Part shown: positions 44,801-57,112 of the stretch, piece by piece
Position numbering within the stretch: position 1 is the first letter of the stretch
Layout of the letters: every line of letters begins with the position of its first letter
Source: Jackrogersella multiformis
Taxonomy: Eukaryota; Ascomycota; Sordariomycetes; Xylariales; Hypoxylaceae
Length of the DNA: 64,000 nt
Direction: 5' to 3'
Assembly: GCA_902806575.1 (NCBI GenBank)
Contig: CADCXD010000007.1
Location: forward strand, 992,001 to 1,056,000
The notes under the pieces: model-generated
Databases searched by the model: none
Seen by the model: the letters and a program-made list of their open reading frames with translations, nothing else
Told to the model about the DNA's origin: nothing
Made by a program: the position numbers and the translations under genes

Positions 44801-45140
44801 CCTCTCTTCGTCTGGGGTATCTTGAAAAACGACAGATGAGACAGGAAAATCCAGGCCCTTCTCCTCTCGATGCATGCTGGTGTGCCCTGCGGCGAGTGTA
44901 ATATGACAATGAAAGAAATCCTGAACGGGAGAAATCCTGGTATCGATATGCCACTCCAGAAGTACAATCCAGGCAGGAAATCAGTTTCTACTTGTACACG
45001 ATGGCGCTGTGCCATCCTTCATTCTCCAATCGTTTTTTTTAGTAATAATAGAATATGGTGGTGATAGGTCCATCCGCGGGAGGGTTAGTGTGCGGTAATG
45101 GATGATCCGATGTGAAAAGGTCCAAAGTTCAAATAGGTAT
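38882..45140. other. Gene-free spacer, about 6.3 kb
   Basis: I see no supported gene on either strand; ORFs stay below ~115 codons, apart from a 183-codon minus-strand frame at 44464-45015 that lies in the 3' flank of the next gene and has no recognisable features. Structure present: a CCACCACCA run at 39709-39728, palindromic ACCTAGGT at 41476-41483 (inside CTACATACCTAGGTATGTA) and 43600-43607, CCATAACC tandem units near 44143-44161, and CGTACCGTAC-type short palindromes near 42508. Confidence 0.55.
39709..39728 (+). repeat. CCA trinucleotide run
   Basis: Six or more CCA units (CCACCACCACCACCACCACC) in non-coding DNA. Simple repeat with no evident function. Confidence 0.75.
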
Positions 45141-46364
45141 CTATTGCTTGGGCCTCTTTAGGATATCTTCGCAATTCGCGTCGAAGCGTAAATTCCAGAG
45201 GCGGACTTGTTGCATGAACGCCTCGGTACGCTCAAGCTCGCGCTCGCGACCAAATATGGTCTTCACGAACTCCACGCCGGCATTCTGCCCAAGGTGGGAT
45301 GCTTCCTTGCTCTTGGCAGACCTCAGCATGGGGGCCTCGCATTTCTTCAGTAGAGTGCGAAGCTTGTCGGTCAAGCGTTCACCCGACTCGATGAAGTCCT
45401 CGATCATTTCCTTGTTTGCTTGAGTCCTGACCTCGGGCACAACTTCCTCGGCGCGCTTTATCTTGCCCGAGAGCTGGATGAGGAGAACCCATAGTTCACC
45501 GGCTACGTCGGCAATGGGGGTGGCCGCTCCGTGGTAGTGCACCGTCCAGTCGTAAACCCACTTCCCCAGAGAGTTGGAGTCGAAGACGCTTCCGAGCAGC
45601 ATGATGGGCTCCTCCGCGGGGTCCCAGTTCTTTAGGGAATACCCTGCAGGGATTCTGTGCTTCTTCGCATCTGCTTCCGTAGCCTTCTTAGGTCCGGAGG
45701 GAACGGCCTTCTTCTTGTGGGAGCTGCCAGGGCGCGTGGTAGCGGGGCGCTGAATTGGCACAGCAGATGCCGAGGGACGGCGAGCGTGGTTGCCCACCCT
45801 CGTGGCGGAGCGAGCCGGAGGCTCGTCGAAGTGCGGATACTCGGCTCTTTCTTTCTCGTAGAACGACGACGGCATGCCCTGTGAACGGTAGTAGTGATCA
45901 GTGCCATGTCCCGGAGCAGCATAGAAGGATTCTCTGCGCTTGCGACTCCTGGACTCCGCAATCAACACGCATCTGACACCGTCGATCTCGAAGTACTCGT
46001 CCTCGTCGGAGTCCCCATGAGAGGCCCGATGGTATGAGAAGGAGCTCCGACGCTCGCGCTTGGGCATGTGATGCGACCCCATTGAGAAACTTTGCTTTCG
46101 CGAACTCACATTCGGGCTTGGGCCGGTGCCATACTCGCCGTTGCTCTTGTAGCGGGGGGAGAAGGCGGTAGACGGTCGGAAATTGGGAAAGTCGGTGCTA
46201 GCGTTGCGAACATGAGCTCGAGTAGCCGGTCGCTGGGGGGTCTGAGCTGGGTAAAATGGGTAGTGACGTGGCGAAGGTGTTGGTGAGGGACTCTGTACGT
46301 CGTAAGGGTAATAACCCGCATCACCACCTCTTAGAGGGGTGCCGTATGGTGACCCGTAACTCAT
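45141..46364 (-). CDS. Conserved fungal protein of unknown function with a disordered Pro/Ser-rich N-terminus
   Basis: An uninterrupted 407-codon ORF with ATG at 46364. Residues 1-115 are disordered and rich in Pro, Ser, Tyr and Arg (SPSPTPSPRHYPFYPAQTPQ). A short DEDEYFEIDGVRCVLI segment near 120-136 looks structured. A basic Ala/Pro/Lys linker (195-230) leads to a well-ordered C-terminal domain from about 232 to 407, containing HRIPAGYSLKNWDPAEEPI, LGSVFDSNSLGKWVYDWTV, and a helical region ending VRLWNLRFDANCEDIL. I recognise this as a type common in Pezizomycotina, often labelled only by its Pro-rich part as a cell-wall protein; that label is not supported here, since there is no signal peptide. 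The Trp-rich helical domain may bind a partner. Function is not assigned. It is isolated between the two largest spacers. Confidence 0.8.
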   Translation of the reverse strand: MSYGSPYGTPLRGGDAGYYPYDVQSPSPTPSPRHYPFYPAQTPQRPATRAHVRNASTDFPNFRPSTAFSPRYKSNGEYGTGPSPNVSSRKQSFSMGSHHMPKRERRSSFSYHRASHGDSDEDEYFEIDGVRCVLIAESRSRKRRESFYAAPGHGTDHYYRSQGMPSSFYEKERAEYPHFDEPPARSATRVGNHARRPSASAVPIQRPATTRPGSSHKKKAVPSGPKKATEADAKKHRIPAGYSLKNWDPAEEPIMLLGSVFDSNSLGKWVYDWTVHYHGAATPIADVAGELWVLLIQLSGKIKRAEEVVPEVRTQANKEMIEDFIESGERLTDKLRTLLKKCEAPMLRSAKSKEASHLGQNAGVEFVKTIFGRERELERTEAFMQQVRLWNLRFDANCEDILKRPKQ

Positions 46365-49300
46365 ATTTCCTAACTCTTGCGCGAAGCTATCCCGCAGTAG
46401 TCGTGAAATGTTGTCGTAGTAATTCGTTCTCGAACGTGGTCGCCCCCAACACGATCCGATGATGGTAAAGATATTGTGATCCCTTGTATTCTTCTTGATT
46501 CTTGGTCCAAATTAAATGGCGCCTGTGTCGTGACGCTGGAGGAAGTGACACCTGTCACCTTGGTATGTGGTCGGTAGGAAGAGGAGAGGAAAACCGTCTT
46601 CTTTGAGAGAACATGTCAAGATTTGGTGTTTATATCCCCCTGGAGGATTGGGCATCAAAGTCGATCGACGTTCGACTTTGAAGTGTGAAGGTGCTGGAAG
46701 TAGCTGGACCGTTCTTTAGAATCCAGGATGAAAATTCGCTCGGGGCAGCGAATATCAAATACAAATAATGTGATGTCGAATTGTGGATGAGTCAGTACAT
46801 ATGGCGGAAGCCAAACTTGGTAGAAGAGGTGAACGTTGGAGGTGGTTGGGCAGGCGAAATGGCCTTGTTTAATAATAACAGGATATTTGGAGCAACCAAC
46901 AGATGGCCGAAAACTTTTTTTTCGCTCGGGGGGGTGGCTGGCAGGGGGTACTAGAAGAGAGCAGGGGATTCCCTGAACCCAGGCCTAATCCTAGCCTAAA
47001 AGTAAGGTACCTTGGCACGCTTCGGGTACGTATTTCGGTACGTACTACTTAGGCTGGGTGTGTACGAAACAGGCCTAAGACAGGGGAGTATGTCCAGCGT
47101 GGTCCACTGTGTACCTAGTTACTTAGGGAGGATATTTAGGATATTAGTCAACGAGGGACTCTGCTAGAAGAAACACAGCCACAACGTCTGAGAAGGATGC
47201 GCTCGCACTTTGTCTCTGTTTCGGTATCCAATCGATCCGACTCGAAATCGTACACTGTGCGCTGAAGGGACTGCTACATAGGAACTCTGGAATTCAGCTC
47301 CTGGTTGCTGTAAATCGGCCCGCTTAGTACGCTTAGCAATGAATGATTCGCCAACTCTGTTAGTAGAGGGATAAAATAAAATAAAAGGCCACGCTTCCAA
47401 AACGTCGTCGTATGGCTCCGGTAGCCTGGGGATCCTTCTTAGGCGGCGAAAGCGATTACGATGACTTTCGGGATGAACACGAAATTCTTCCAATAATACC
47501 CTGTCACTTGGCTATCATAGTTCAGTAATTCGGAAGGCTTCCATCATAAGGGTCATCGTAATAGATATGAGTCCTGCCGTCCCTGGTCGAAAATTGGAGA
47601 CTCAGAAAATTTTCTTGTGCGATAGTCGAATGACGATGCTTTTAGAATCCTGGGTAGCAGGGTTGTAGAGATTTCGGGTACCCTTAGCGAAATTGGAATG
47701 ATGATTTCCTTACTGCTTCGTCCTGGCGCACCGACAAAGTCCCAGCGACACGGGCCGTATCAAAAGTAAGAGGAAAGAAATGTGAAAATTTTTCCCTGGT
47801 TCAAGGGTTCGAATGTTCAAGGGTTAGTCAAAAATCCATCAGAAAAGACTCAAATCCCGGGGTCCCTGTTAGAGATTGAGGCGCAATAGAGACATGCGAC
47901 AAATACCGGAGATAAATATCGAGCTCTGCCGTTTCGCACAAAGGAGAGCTTAGATCCCTTAGATCCCTTAATTGCGCAAATACACTAGGCTGGTATGCTG
48001 GTATGTCTGATATGTCTGAGTGAATTGCAGACTTTTTGACTAAGCCAACTCGGAGAGTCTGTAGATCCTGATGGTGAAAGGAGGTGGTAGTTTGGTTGAA
48101 TAACAGATTGATAGGAATGCGGCGGATGGCACGGCCCTTATTCGCCGGCAACTTATGATCCCTTTTGTAATTATGCCTGGGTACCGGGTGAGTAATATCG
48201 AATCCCTACATGTAGGTAACGTTCAATCAGATGTTCGGATGCTCGTTCATGTAAGTATTGTGCAATCCGGCCACGGGTCTCCAACGGGTGCCGGCAGTAG
48301 CGGAGGGACAAGTGCTCAGTCGGCTATTCGCAGCACCGGACTAAAAAGTGATGCTGGGTTGGTAGGGGATAAGATGCCCCCTCCGCCGTCAGAACATAAT
48401 ACCGAGGCAGTATTTGGTCGAGCAAGTAGTAAGTAGCCTTGGTCGCGACGACGAAAAAAGGTATGGGCTAGAAGAAAGATGATAAGTTTAAAAACGCGCC
48501 CGGGCGGTTGCGGAGTTATTTGTAGGTCGAGGTCTAACAGATAGCAGCTGCCTCGTGATATCAGAATATGGATGAGGGCAGGTAGGTTAGGTGGTAGTTC
48601 CCGCGCGGGGAAGTGGGCAGATACGGAATTGCGGGTAGTGACAGGCCAAAGTGCATATAGATTGCATAGGCCGCATACTAGTATTATACTAGAGTATAGT
48701 ACTACCACATCTCATTATCACAAACCTTTCTGCATATATACATACCTAGCCTACCTAAGGTAATGTACACCTATTCCAAGAATAGTCGCAATCATGCGAG
48801 GTTATCATGCTTAGCAATACATCATATGAGCATTAAAAAGTATCAATGCTTAAACCTTCACCATGCCCATTCTTAGTCTAGGTATGAATAATGTGCATAT
48901 ATCTCTTATTTAATCTTGTTCGAATATCTAATGTACGTAAACCTACCTAGGTATATATGGCTGACTCGTTTTCACATTTTCATCTTTTCATTTTTCATTA
49001 TCCTTCCTACCTCGGTAAACTCGCTTCTAACCAGTACTGCATTGGTGGCGTGGAAGGTGGTGGACTGAATTGGAGGGTTGGTTAAAAGTCTTACACACCA
49101 TTTCCTTCTATAGAGTATCATCCGGCGCTTCTATCCTTAATATAGCCAACGAATGTTTCCTTATAGGCTCAAAGAAGAAAGGTCTTAAGTTAAGTAAACT
49201 GTACATACCTACCTTAGTAGTATAGCAGGACCATTAAACCCATAGATACGTCATTCGCGAGATATGATTCACAGACCACCTTGCGAAAAGACTAAGATTG

Positions 49301-52300
49301 ATTTGACCTAACGAACCCCTGAGCCGGTGATAGTTCGCTCGAAAGAGGGTCATCTGCACCATCGTGCATACGCATGGCGGGGAAAAGGCCAGGACATAAC
49401 CCTGAGAGAAAAAAACGTGGAGGTCGCAGCATAGGGCCTATTTCCTTTCCCCTCTTCCAATCACTTATTTCGTCATCATGTATGGTGTCGATGACCAGTA
49501 TCTAAACTCCCAGATCTGATGTCGGCTTGGTTACATAGATCACACCCGTACCTTTGATCTTTATTTCATAATTTAGGATCCAATGGAGTTGGTTAAACAT
49601 ATCCACAGATGAGTTATAAGTTGGTTAGAGAATAGTTACTTTGCTTTGCGTTATTATAGCCAGCCTGCTTACCAAGGTAAGCATTCTACCTAAGCTTATA
49701 TCTATCTACCTACCTATTCTAGACCTACGATCTATGATCTACGACCTACTAGCCATCTTCTAACTGGAGGTTATCAATGACCTTCAAGGCCGCTGTAGGC
49801 ATGTATTACTACACGCCATTTAACGAAACTGCTTACCTCCAAGCTGCCTACCAGCCTACCTACCTAAGGTAGGTAGGTACTTACTTTTGTCGAATACGTA
49901 GGTACACCTAGGCAGCTAGGTATCTCCTCTCCTATATTTGTGCACGGACGGTTCTCCCAGCTTCAATTTAAGGCGTGTCATATCCGGTAATTCATTAATA
50001 GTCGCTCAAGGACTTTCAGCCTCCGTTTCACCAGAACTGTTCGCTGCTGTCGATCCATCAAATATACCTAGCCCTGTGCATTTCTGATACCTATTTATCT
50101 TTCTTTGTCACATTGTACTATGTAGCATGTCGCACAACTCCCTCACACCATTTCGGTGTAAGCAAGAGGGTAGTGTAGAGGGATTCTCGGGCTGTCGGGG
50201 TGGTTGGTCGATCAGCTTGAAAGTTACCCTATTTCGTTCGGCCTTATTCCCTCAGCTCAACGCCTCGAGTCCACCCGACCTTATTTGTGGCCTCTCGTCG
50301 AGTTCGAGAATCTGACAAGAGATACTTCCGAGGATAATCGCCTCAATCATAATATCTAGGCGCCGTCGTATTCCGGAATTTGATTGGCTTCTTACCTAGG
50401 TAACTATTAAAAAGAAACATTTACACTCAGCAGCCAATGCTTCAGTTATCGTGTTCAGATTTAGTAAACCTATCATGAGATTCGAAACGGTGGGATTTCG
50501 TGTTACAGTCTCGTACTTATTGCTACCCCAGGATCCTACTTCGTGCTGCCGCATGTACGATATTGAACAACCCACGGCTAAGCACCTCCATCCAGCCCTG
50601 GGAGCAAACAATACCTCCAGTACCTCACTAGAAAGGCTTGCGGCTTACCACAATACACTACAATACACTAGGTACCTACACTACATACTCATGTAGTACA
50701 TAGTAATGGATGTACAGTAGACTCGCAATTACCTAATTCTTCTCAGCTTTCTATAGAAATTCGAGACCTGGAACCTAGGAGCCCGGGCCGGCTCGGCTGA
50801 AGACGACTAATGCTTCCCCAGCTAGCGATGGATAGGTATTAATATTAGTGTACCTACTGCTTTGCGATTTCACCATCTCCATACAGTATGGGCGAGACTG
50901 TCCTACACCACGATCAAGCCGCAGATGTTCTGGAGCTATTGACTCAGCGGAGATTACACCCACTGCCGCGGGTCAATCCAACGGTAGACCAGCTTGGCTG
51001 GTGTGCGCGTTGAACCCATGCAGCCATGAGCACAGTACATTAGGCATAGGCTTCTGGTAGGTACATACCTACGTGCATATTTACCGGCCTTTCTCTTGTC
51101 TTGCCCCATTAGGTAACTCCCTATATACACAGTACTAGTATGTAGACAGGACAGAGATTACTCCCCGTGCACGGATTGTATTCACCGGCTACACCTTGAC
51201 CACCCCAGTGATCACCCCCTGACACTCTTTCTAGAACTGCACCCCCTATTTTGGGTGTAAATATTTTCTTTTCTTGTCCCGCACCCGATCTGGATATGAC
51301 CAACCCACTTTCTCATTTCTCGATACGACACGAGGGAAAATTTTTATTCGCAAATATTTCATTTCCCTCCCTTCGCTGCAAGACATGTGAAGAAAGAGAC
51401 GATGGGAATGGCCAGGATGGATACTTTCCCGATACCATCAGTCTACCATCAACCGTGACTCATACGAGTAGGACGTCATGTATGTTTATGTCCTGATGCC
51501 CTGCGCGCAAAGTCGCTGGCTGCAGTGATGTCCAATATCCGTAAGCTGAAGGAAACTCTGCAAATTGTATGGTCAATGGGACCCGACTTAAGGCCACACT
51601 TCATGCATCTGTGCATGTCCCGATTGGAGAGAGCAGGGGGGCCTTGGAAGGTCGACAGCCCGTTTAAGCCACCTAGTTTTTATTTTATCTTGATATTTTT
51701 ATTGTTATTTTTATTTTCTTAATTCGTACCTACCTACACTAGTAGCCTAGTAGCCTAGTAGCCAATATCGTAGGCCACCTTGTTGAAAGCGAGCATTCTC
51801 CACCAAAGCTTTCAACAAAACAAAAACAACAGTCGACCCGGACAGGCGACCTCACCAGACAGCTCTGGCGCGATAACGAAGTAGATCCTCCTCGCTTCTA
51901 CCACTCACCGACTCTTGACAGCATGGTGCTGCAGCATATTCGGAACCTTTTGTTTTTGTCCATGCCTTACATGCAGATTGCAGGTACCGCCCCTGGTGGT
52001 GTTGGCTCATACGTGACGTAGAGACGGCGCACAAAAAATGAGAAAAATAATTAAATATTTTGTTTGGAATTGGCATTGGCGAAACGACCCCTCTGCCCCT
52101 CCGGCACCCCCTCCGGGAGAGACGAAAGGGGTTATACGTGTAGTGTATAGGTGTCCTTCGAGGCCAAGGCTACGTAGCTGATGGCTTCGAATTCTCTTCC
52201 CCTTCCTCTCGAGTCCGTGCTACAAACTGAATGCGATACAAACCAGAGACGGCATCAACACGGCTCTTGGAGGCACACCAGTTGGGACCTATCAGGACTA

Positions 52301-55300
52301 TGGCGACACCACCATCAAGTTAAGTGAATAGACATGGCTACTCCAACCATAAGTAGGGCCCTACGCGCACGTGTTTGGTATGTGACGAAAACGGGCGGCC
52401 GACAATTCCCTAATCAGAACAAGTCGTGATAAGAAGCCTTGTTGTCTATCCCTCTGCGTTGTTCAATCCAGACATTAGTATCCCTGTCGTCGCTCACCTG
52501 GCCCCCCTTTTCGTCATTGTCTCGCGGGGCTCCGAGATCTTGATTCGACATTGTCTCGCACATCGAGATTATAAGAATTCCGTTATAATCGGCCAAATGG
52601 CAATATTTCCTTTCCAAAGTTGGGTTGGCTGCGGCCTCCGCCTGTCTCCCTTAACTCACCTAGCCAATGCTGTGTGCTGCTTGTCTAAGGAGTCAACTCA
52701 TCCGGCGTATACGCAACACGAAGGCAATCATCCTACGACGCCGCACGGGCGGTGATCCATCGGGTAGCTGAATCGCCGGAACAGCGCGCCGAAGGAGAGT
52801 CTCTTATTTGCTACGAGCTTGCGCACCGCCCGGATCGTATACTATCTTCGAGTATTGCACGGCACAGTCGTACGTCAAGCAGACCACACAGCTGCATGCT
52901 GGAGGCCACTTCGTAGCCTACGACATTCCATTAGGAGATTTAGAATTCGCGACCCAGAAGCCTGGGTATGCCGTATGTATGTACATATGTATGCATTGAC
53001 GTGTCACTCTTAAAAGCCAGACGAATGGGTAGAGCGTTGCGCGCTTCGGCTGTGGCTGTGTCGCTATTTCGTCCTATTATCTCTATCGAGTCTAGGCCCT
53101 GGCATGTGACGATGGAGCCAAGCTGGCCCTGTATGCATAGGAACCAGGATATATCGCCACTCCACTTTGTTCCGGAACATTGCCCTTTTCGACTTCTACC
53201 TCATTTCCATCATCCTGACAAATGCCTAACTCTCCTTCCTATCTCCGACCTCTATCGAACCCGCTCAACTGTCTATCTCTGGGCCTAGACGGAATCGCCG
53301 GCACCACTGACTCTTTGCTATACTTTAGCAGATGACGCATATTCCTTCGTGTTTGCTTGGATGGGAAGACAGCCGGGCCGGGCAAATAACAAGTCCGCAA
53401 TGGGGACGGGAATGAGGATGGGATTAGGGATGTTGGTAAGCTGTGGGTGAAAGAAAGTTCTTACAAATTAAGAATTCCGCGGGAATATTGATAGCAAGCG
53501 CCTGGATTTGGTAGGTGGTGATGACGATAACCGCACGCCTCTGTCTCTTTTACTTATTACTCTCTTACTTACTTATTACTCTCTAGTTCCCGTAAGTCCG
53601 GCGTCTATCTACCCAGAAGTTTTTTTCTTCGATGGGCCCTGCGCCAGAACCTTATCAATAATACGATGTATTGAATATATTGACTGGATATCATAAGGCA
53701 CTAGCTCCGTTCCTTGCTTGTCTATCGAGTTTCACCGCTGTGGGCGGTGACTCACCGCAGATGGTTTCAATTCGCTACATGTCTATCGGATCCGGGGCTC
53801 GGACGCTCGCTTCGGGAGCCTAACGAATCGAATATATGTAGGTACACAACCCTAGAATCTTACGCGATTTCGCCACTGCGCCGCTGGTTCTTTCTGGGGG
53901 GCCTCCTAGATTCAGATTGACATATAGAAGATGACGACGACAATAACCATATCGATGACGACGATGGGTAGGTAGGTAGTACCAAAAGATTCGTTGGATT
54001 CGGTTGTGAATTTGGCCATTTAAATGCGATGGTTAGGTTCACGATGGAGGTGATTAGGCAGCAGCCTCGAAATATCCCGCCCCCAACAATATCCCGCTAC
54101 GACGCTAGAGCGGCGAGGGTGGCACAAGATGAGATTCGATCCGGCATTTCGGTATGCTTTCTTATTACGACACCGACGCGTTCTCTATTACGCGCTTAGG
54201 CTAAACCTATCGAATCTCATAGCCATGCCTCTGCCCGTCACATCCGCGCCGCGTCACACGTAAGCCTAGTGTCCGCCTCATTCCAGTCATCTACCTAGAC
54301 TTCTCACAAGGCTATGGATTGCCATCGACAGGCTCCAGTGTCGCACTATTCTGGATGCCCACGGATAGAGGATGGCTGCGTAGTTTCCATTCGCACGCAC
54401 ACATAGGAGGGAGGCATTTACGTGATACAGGCAATATGAGACCAGCCCGTACAACCAGCCGTTGATAACTTGCTCGTCCTATGAGTCACATGAGTCACTC
54501 CTACATCTACACCCCCGAGCCTGTTTGGTATACTGAAGTTCATGAAACCATACTGGTCTATCGTGAATGTTATACAATGTTGACAGTGCCAGTGTACTGT
54601 GTCATCCATCATAGGATGGGGGTGAGATTCGTGGAGGTGGCTGTGCATTCTTATTTCGATATATACAGCTCGTGTCAAGTGACTTACCGAACGTGAATAT
54701 CAGCGATAGGAGTTGTCGCTCTCTTTCGTAGGCATTGGTCGTTGACACTATGGACTCTTCTACACGTCAACTGTCTACCGTCGGCTGCCTCAGACGTGAC
54801 GCAAGTCTAGTAGAAAGGCGGAGTTGAGTGAGTAATAAACCCCCACGCAAAGGAAAAACTGGCCGATGCGGCAAAGAATCTATTGAATGCCTTGATGGTT
54901 TTTTTGCTTAAGGATGGCATCTGGCTAAACGTGGTCCGCCATATACGTTGAAGTTTGGCAAACTAGTAGGTTCGCTGTCGATATTTTCCGCTAAGAACGT
55001 CACAAGGACGGCGATCCAATCCTCTACGAAACGTGATAGGACCAGAGCAGTCTCGCTTGACTTTTGAATATATAGTGCACATACTGCGCCATAGAGTAAT
55101 GCCATGAAGAGCAACTAGCTGTCTTTCTACCCGCCTGAACGCGTGGATGGCTTTCTAGCATTATTGATAGGATCTAGTTCGACATTAATTACCTAATTAT
55201 TGTACTCGAGAGTGCAACTAGTTATATAAACGGATATATCACTTCAGCTCATATTCTACTTTGTGTGTGCCCCTATTTAGTATAATGCAGATTCTCACGC

Positions 55301-55704
55301 CATTCTTAAGAGGTCCGCACACTCTCCAAATCCAACACTAGAGTCTAACCTAAGATGATATAACTATAAGCAACATAACACTACATAGATAATGAAGTAT
55401 TTACCTAGGTAGTGATAGGTGCATATCAAAAGAAACGTGCCAATCAACGAGGTAGCTGGTGGAATTAATGATGGAGAACACGCTTAGAGAGCATATGAAG
55501 TATACCTAGGTAGGTAGAGTTCTGCAATAGTCCATAGATTCAGGGCGATGATGAACTTCTATGACATATTAGGGACAGGAAGCTAGAGCTTATAATAGGT
55601 ACCTACATAGAGAGACAATACGCGAACCCGATAGCCTTGGAATAGGATCACTACAGTCAATCTAAGAGCGAAACCTCCAATAATAATAGCGAACTCCTTT
55701 CCCC
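46365..55704. other. Gene-free spacer, about 9.3 kb
   Basis: This is the longest region without any supported gene. ORFs do not exceed ~130 codons and none shows a domain, codon bias or intron-joined homology I can recognise. Motifs seen: ACCTAGGT at 48945-48952, 50394-50401, 55403-55410 and 55504-55511; dense TACCTACC/TAGGTAGG at 49840-49915; CTACTATG/CACTACAC repeats near 50650-50710; and TTACTTATTACTCTC duplicated near 53550-53585. It could hold non-coding RNA genes or long UTRs, but the sequence alone shows none. Confidence 0.5.
53549..53586 (+). repeat. Short direct repeat
   Basis: TACTTATTACTCTCT is present twice within 38 bases (with TTACTTAC between). A small local duplication in the gene-free spacer. 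Confidence 0.6.
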
Positions 55705-57112
55705 TTATGCCGCCATCTTGAGTATCTCAACGATCTTCTCTTTGTCGAGCTTGACGGGGTTCGCAGCAGTACACGGGTCTTTCAGGGAGTTCTCCGCTAA
55801 GGCCTCGAACTGATCGCTGCCGATACCGAACTGGCTCAAGCTCCGCGGTAAGCCGAGGGCACCGACGAACGCGGCGACCAGGTCCCCCGGGTCTTTCGAT
55901 TCCCTGTCCACCTCCCTCAGGCCGAGGGCGTCGACGACGGTCGGCTCGTCCCAGAACGCCGCCGCCACCTGCCGGAGCGAGTCCCGCACCTTCTCGTCCC
56001 CGTGCGCCCAGTTGTACTTCATCACGAACGGCAACATGATGCAGCTCGTTTCGCCGTGCCCCACGCCCATCGGGCCGAGCTGATGTCCTATGCCGTGGCT
56101 CGCGCCCATGCCGTTAAAAATGGACGTAGTGGCAGTCCTGACCGCGAGCTGCGTCTGCAGGCGCGCGTCGAGATCATCCCACTTGTTCTTAGTCCGGAGA
56201 AGCCCCGCCAGCAGCCGCCGGAGAGCCCCGGCCAAGCCGGCGCTCTGCTCCGCGCGGGCGTTGGGCAGGTTCGCGTACAGGCCCTCGACGCAGTGGTCCA
56301 CGCCCCGCACGCCGGTAGACAGCCAGAAGCGCGCGGGCGTCGACACGGTCAGCGCGGGGTCGAGCACGACGATGTCGGCAATGAGCGATTCGTGCATCAG
56401 GTTCCTCTTCTCAAAGGTCTGCATATTCGTAGCTGCTCCGGCGGACGTGAATTCGCCGCCCGATAACGACGTCGGCACGAATATGACCGGAGTCTTCGCT
56501 GGCTTCACATCCGGCGAGGCGTTGGATAGGTTGGTGAGATGTGCTGGACATTTCGCGAAGAGCTCGTCAGCCCCTCGCATGTCCGACACCTCGTTTGCTG
56601 CTAGTAGTCGTGCCACTATAATACCGAGTTAGAAATAATTTTTAAGACTGATAATCTAGAGTTTAGGAATTTCCTAGGGGGGTTTCCTCCCCCTTTACTT
56701 AGTTCAATCGAGAATCGCAATTCTCCAGGTAGGTCAAAAAGGGGGAGGGAGGCCATGACTTTCGATGCTACATACGCTTAACACCATCGGAGATCGACCC
56801 GGCCCCGAGTGTGATGATAAGATCCGGATTCTTGGTCTCCAACTCGTCCGCAACAGCTAATACATCTTCCCACGGAGTGTGAGGAAGGATTCCATAGCGA
56901 ACGCCGATGATCTTGTCGCCGAGCGCTGTCTGGAGGGTTGTGAATGCCTCGGTCTTGCTAATGGATCTCGACACAACGACGTAGATGCGTGAAGCATTAA
57001 AGGTGTTCTCAGCGTGATGAGCACAAGCCTTCTCGAAAGTCAAGCCGTACGAGATGTAAGGTTTGGGCTTTGGTGAGAAAGCCGCAACATAAGTCTCACC
57101 CGGAGCTGCCAT
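55705..57112 (-). CDS. Iron-type alcohol dehydrogenase / maleylacetate-reductase-like
   Basis: Two exons on the minus strand: 57112-56776 and 56615-55705, 415 residues; the 160-nt intron (GTATGT...ATAG) is longer than others here. The N-terminal half carries the dinucleotide-binding ITLGAGSISDGVK near 99-111. The C-terminal half is helical with the metal-site region STGVRGVDHCVEGLY and GASHGIGHQLGPMGVGHGE. Family knowledge: group III Fe-ADHs use an Asp and three His as metal ligands. Here the three His are present, but the Asp position (D in GxDAxxH of FucO-type enzymes, Asn in maleylacetate reductases) appears to be Arg. That places it nearer the metal-poor maleylacetate reductase group, which reduces maleylacetate to 3-oxoadipate in aromatic breakdown. 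Substrate is therefore an inference. It is divergent from an MFS gene 1.3 kb away. Confidence 0.85.

Noticed and set aside
44464..45015. 183-codon minus-strand ORF after the 45141-46364 gene
   Set aside because: Amino-acid composition is irregular with no motif; it is more likely 3' untranslated sequence.
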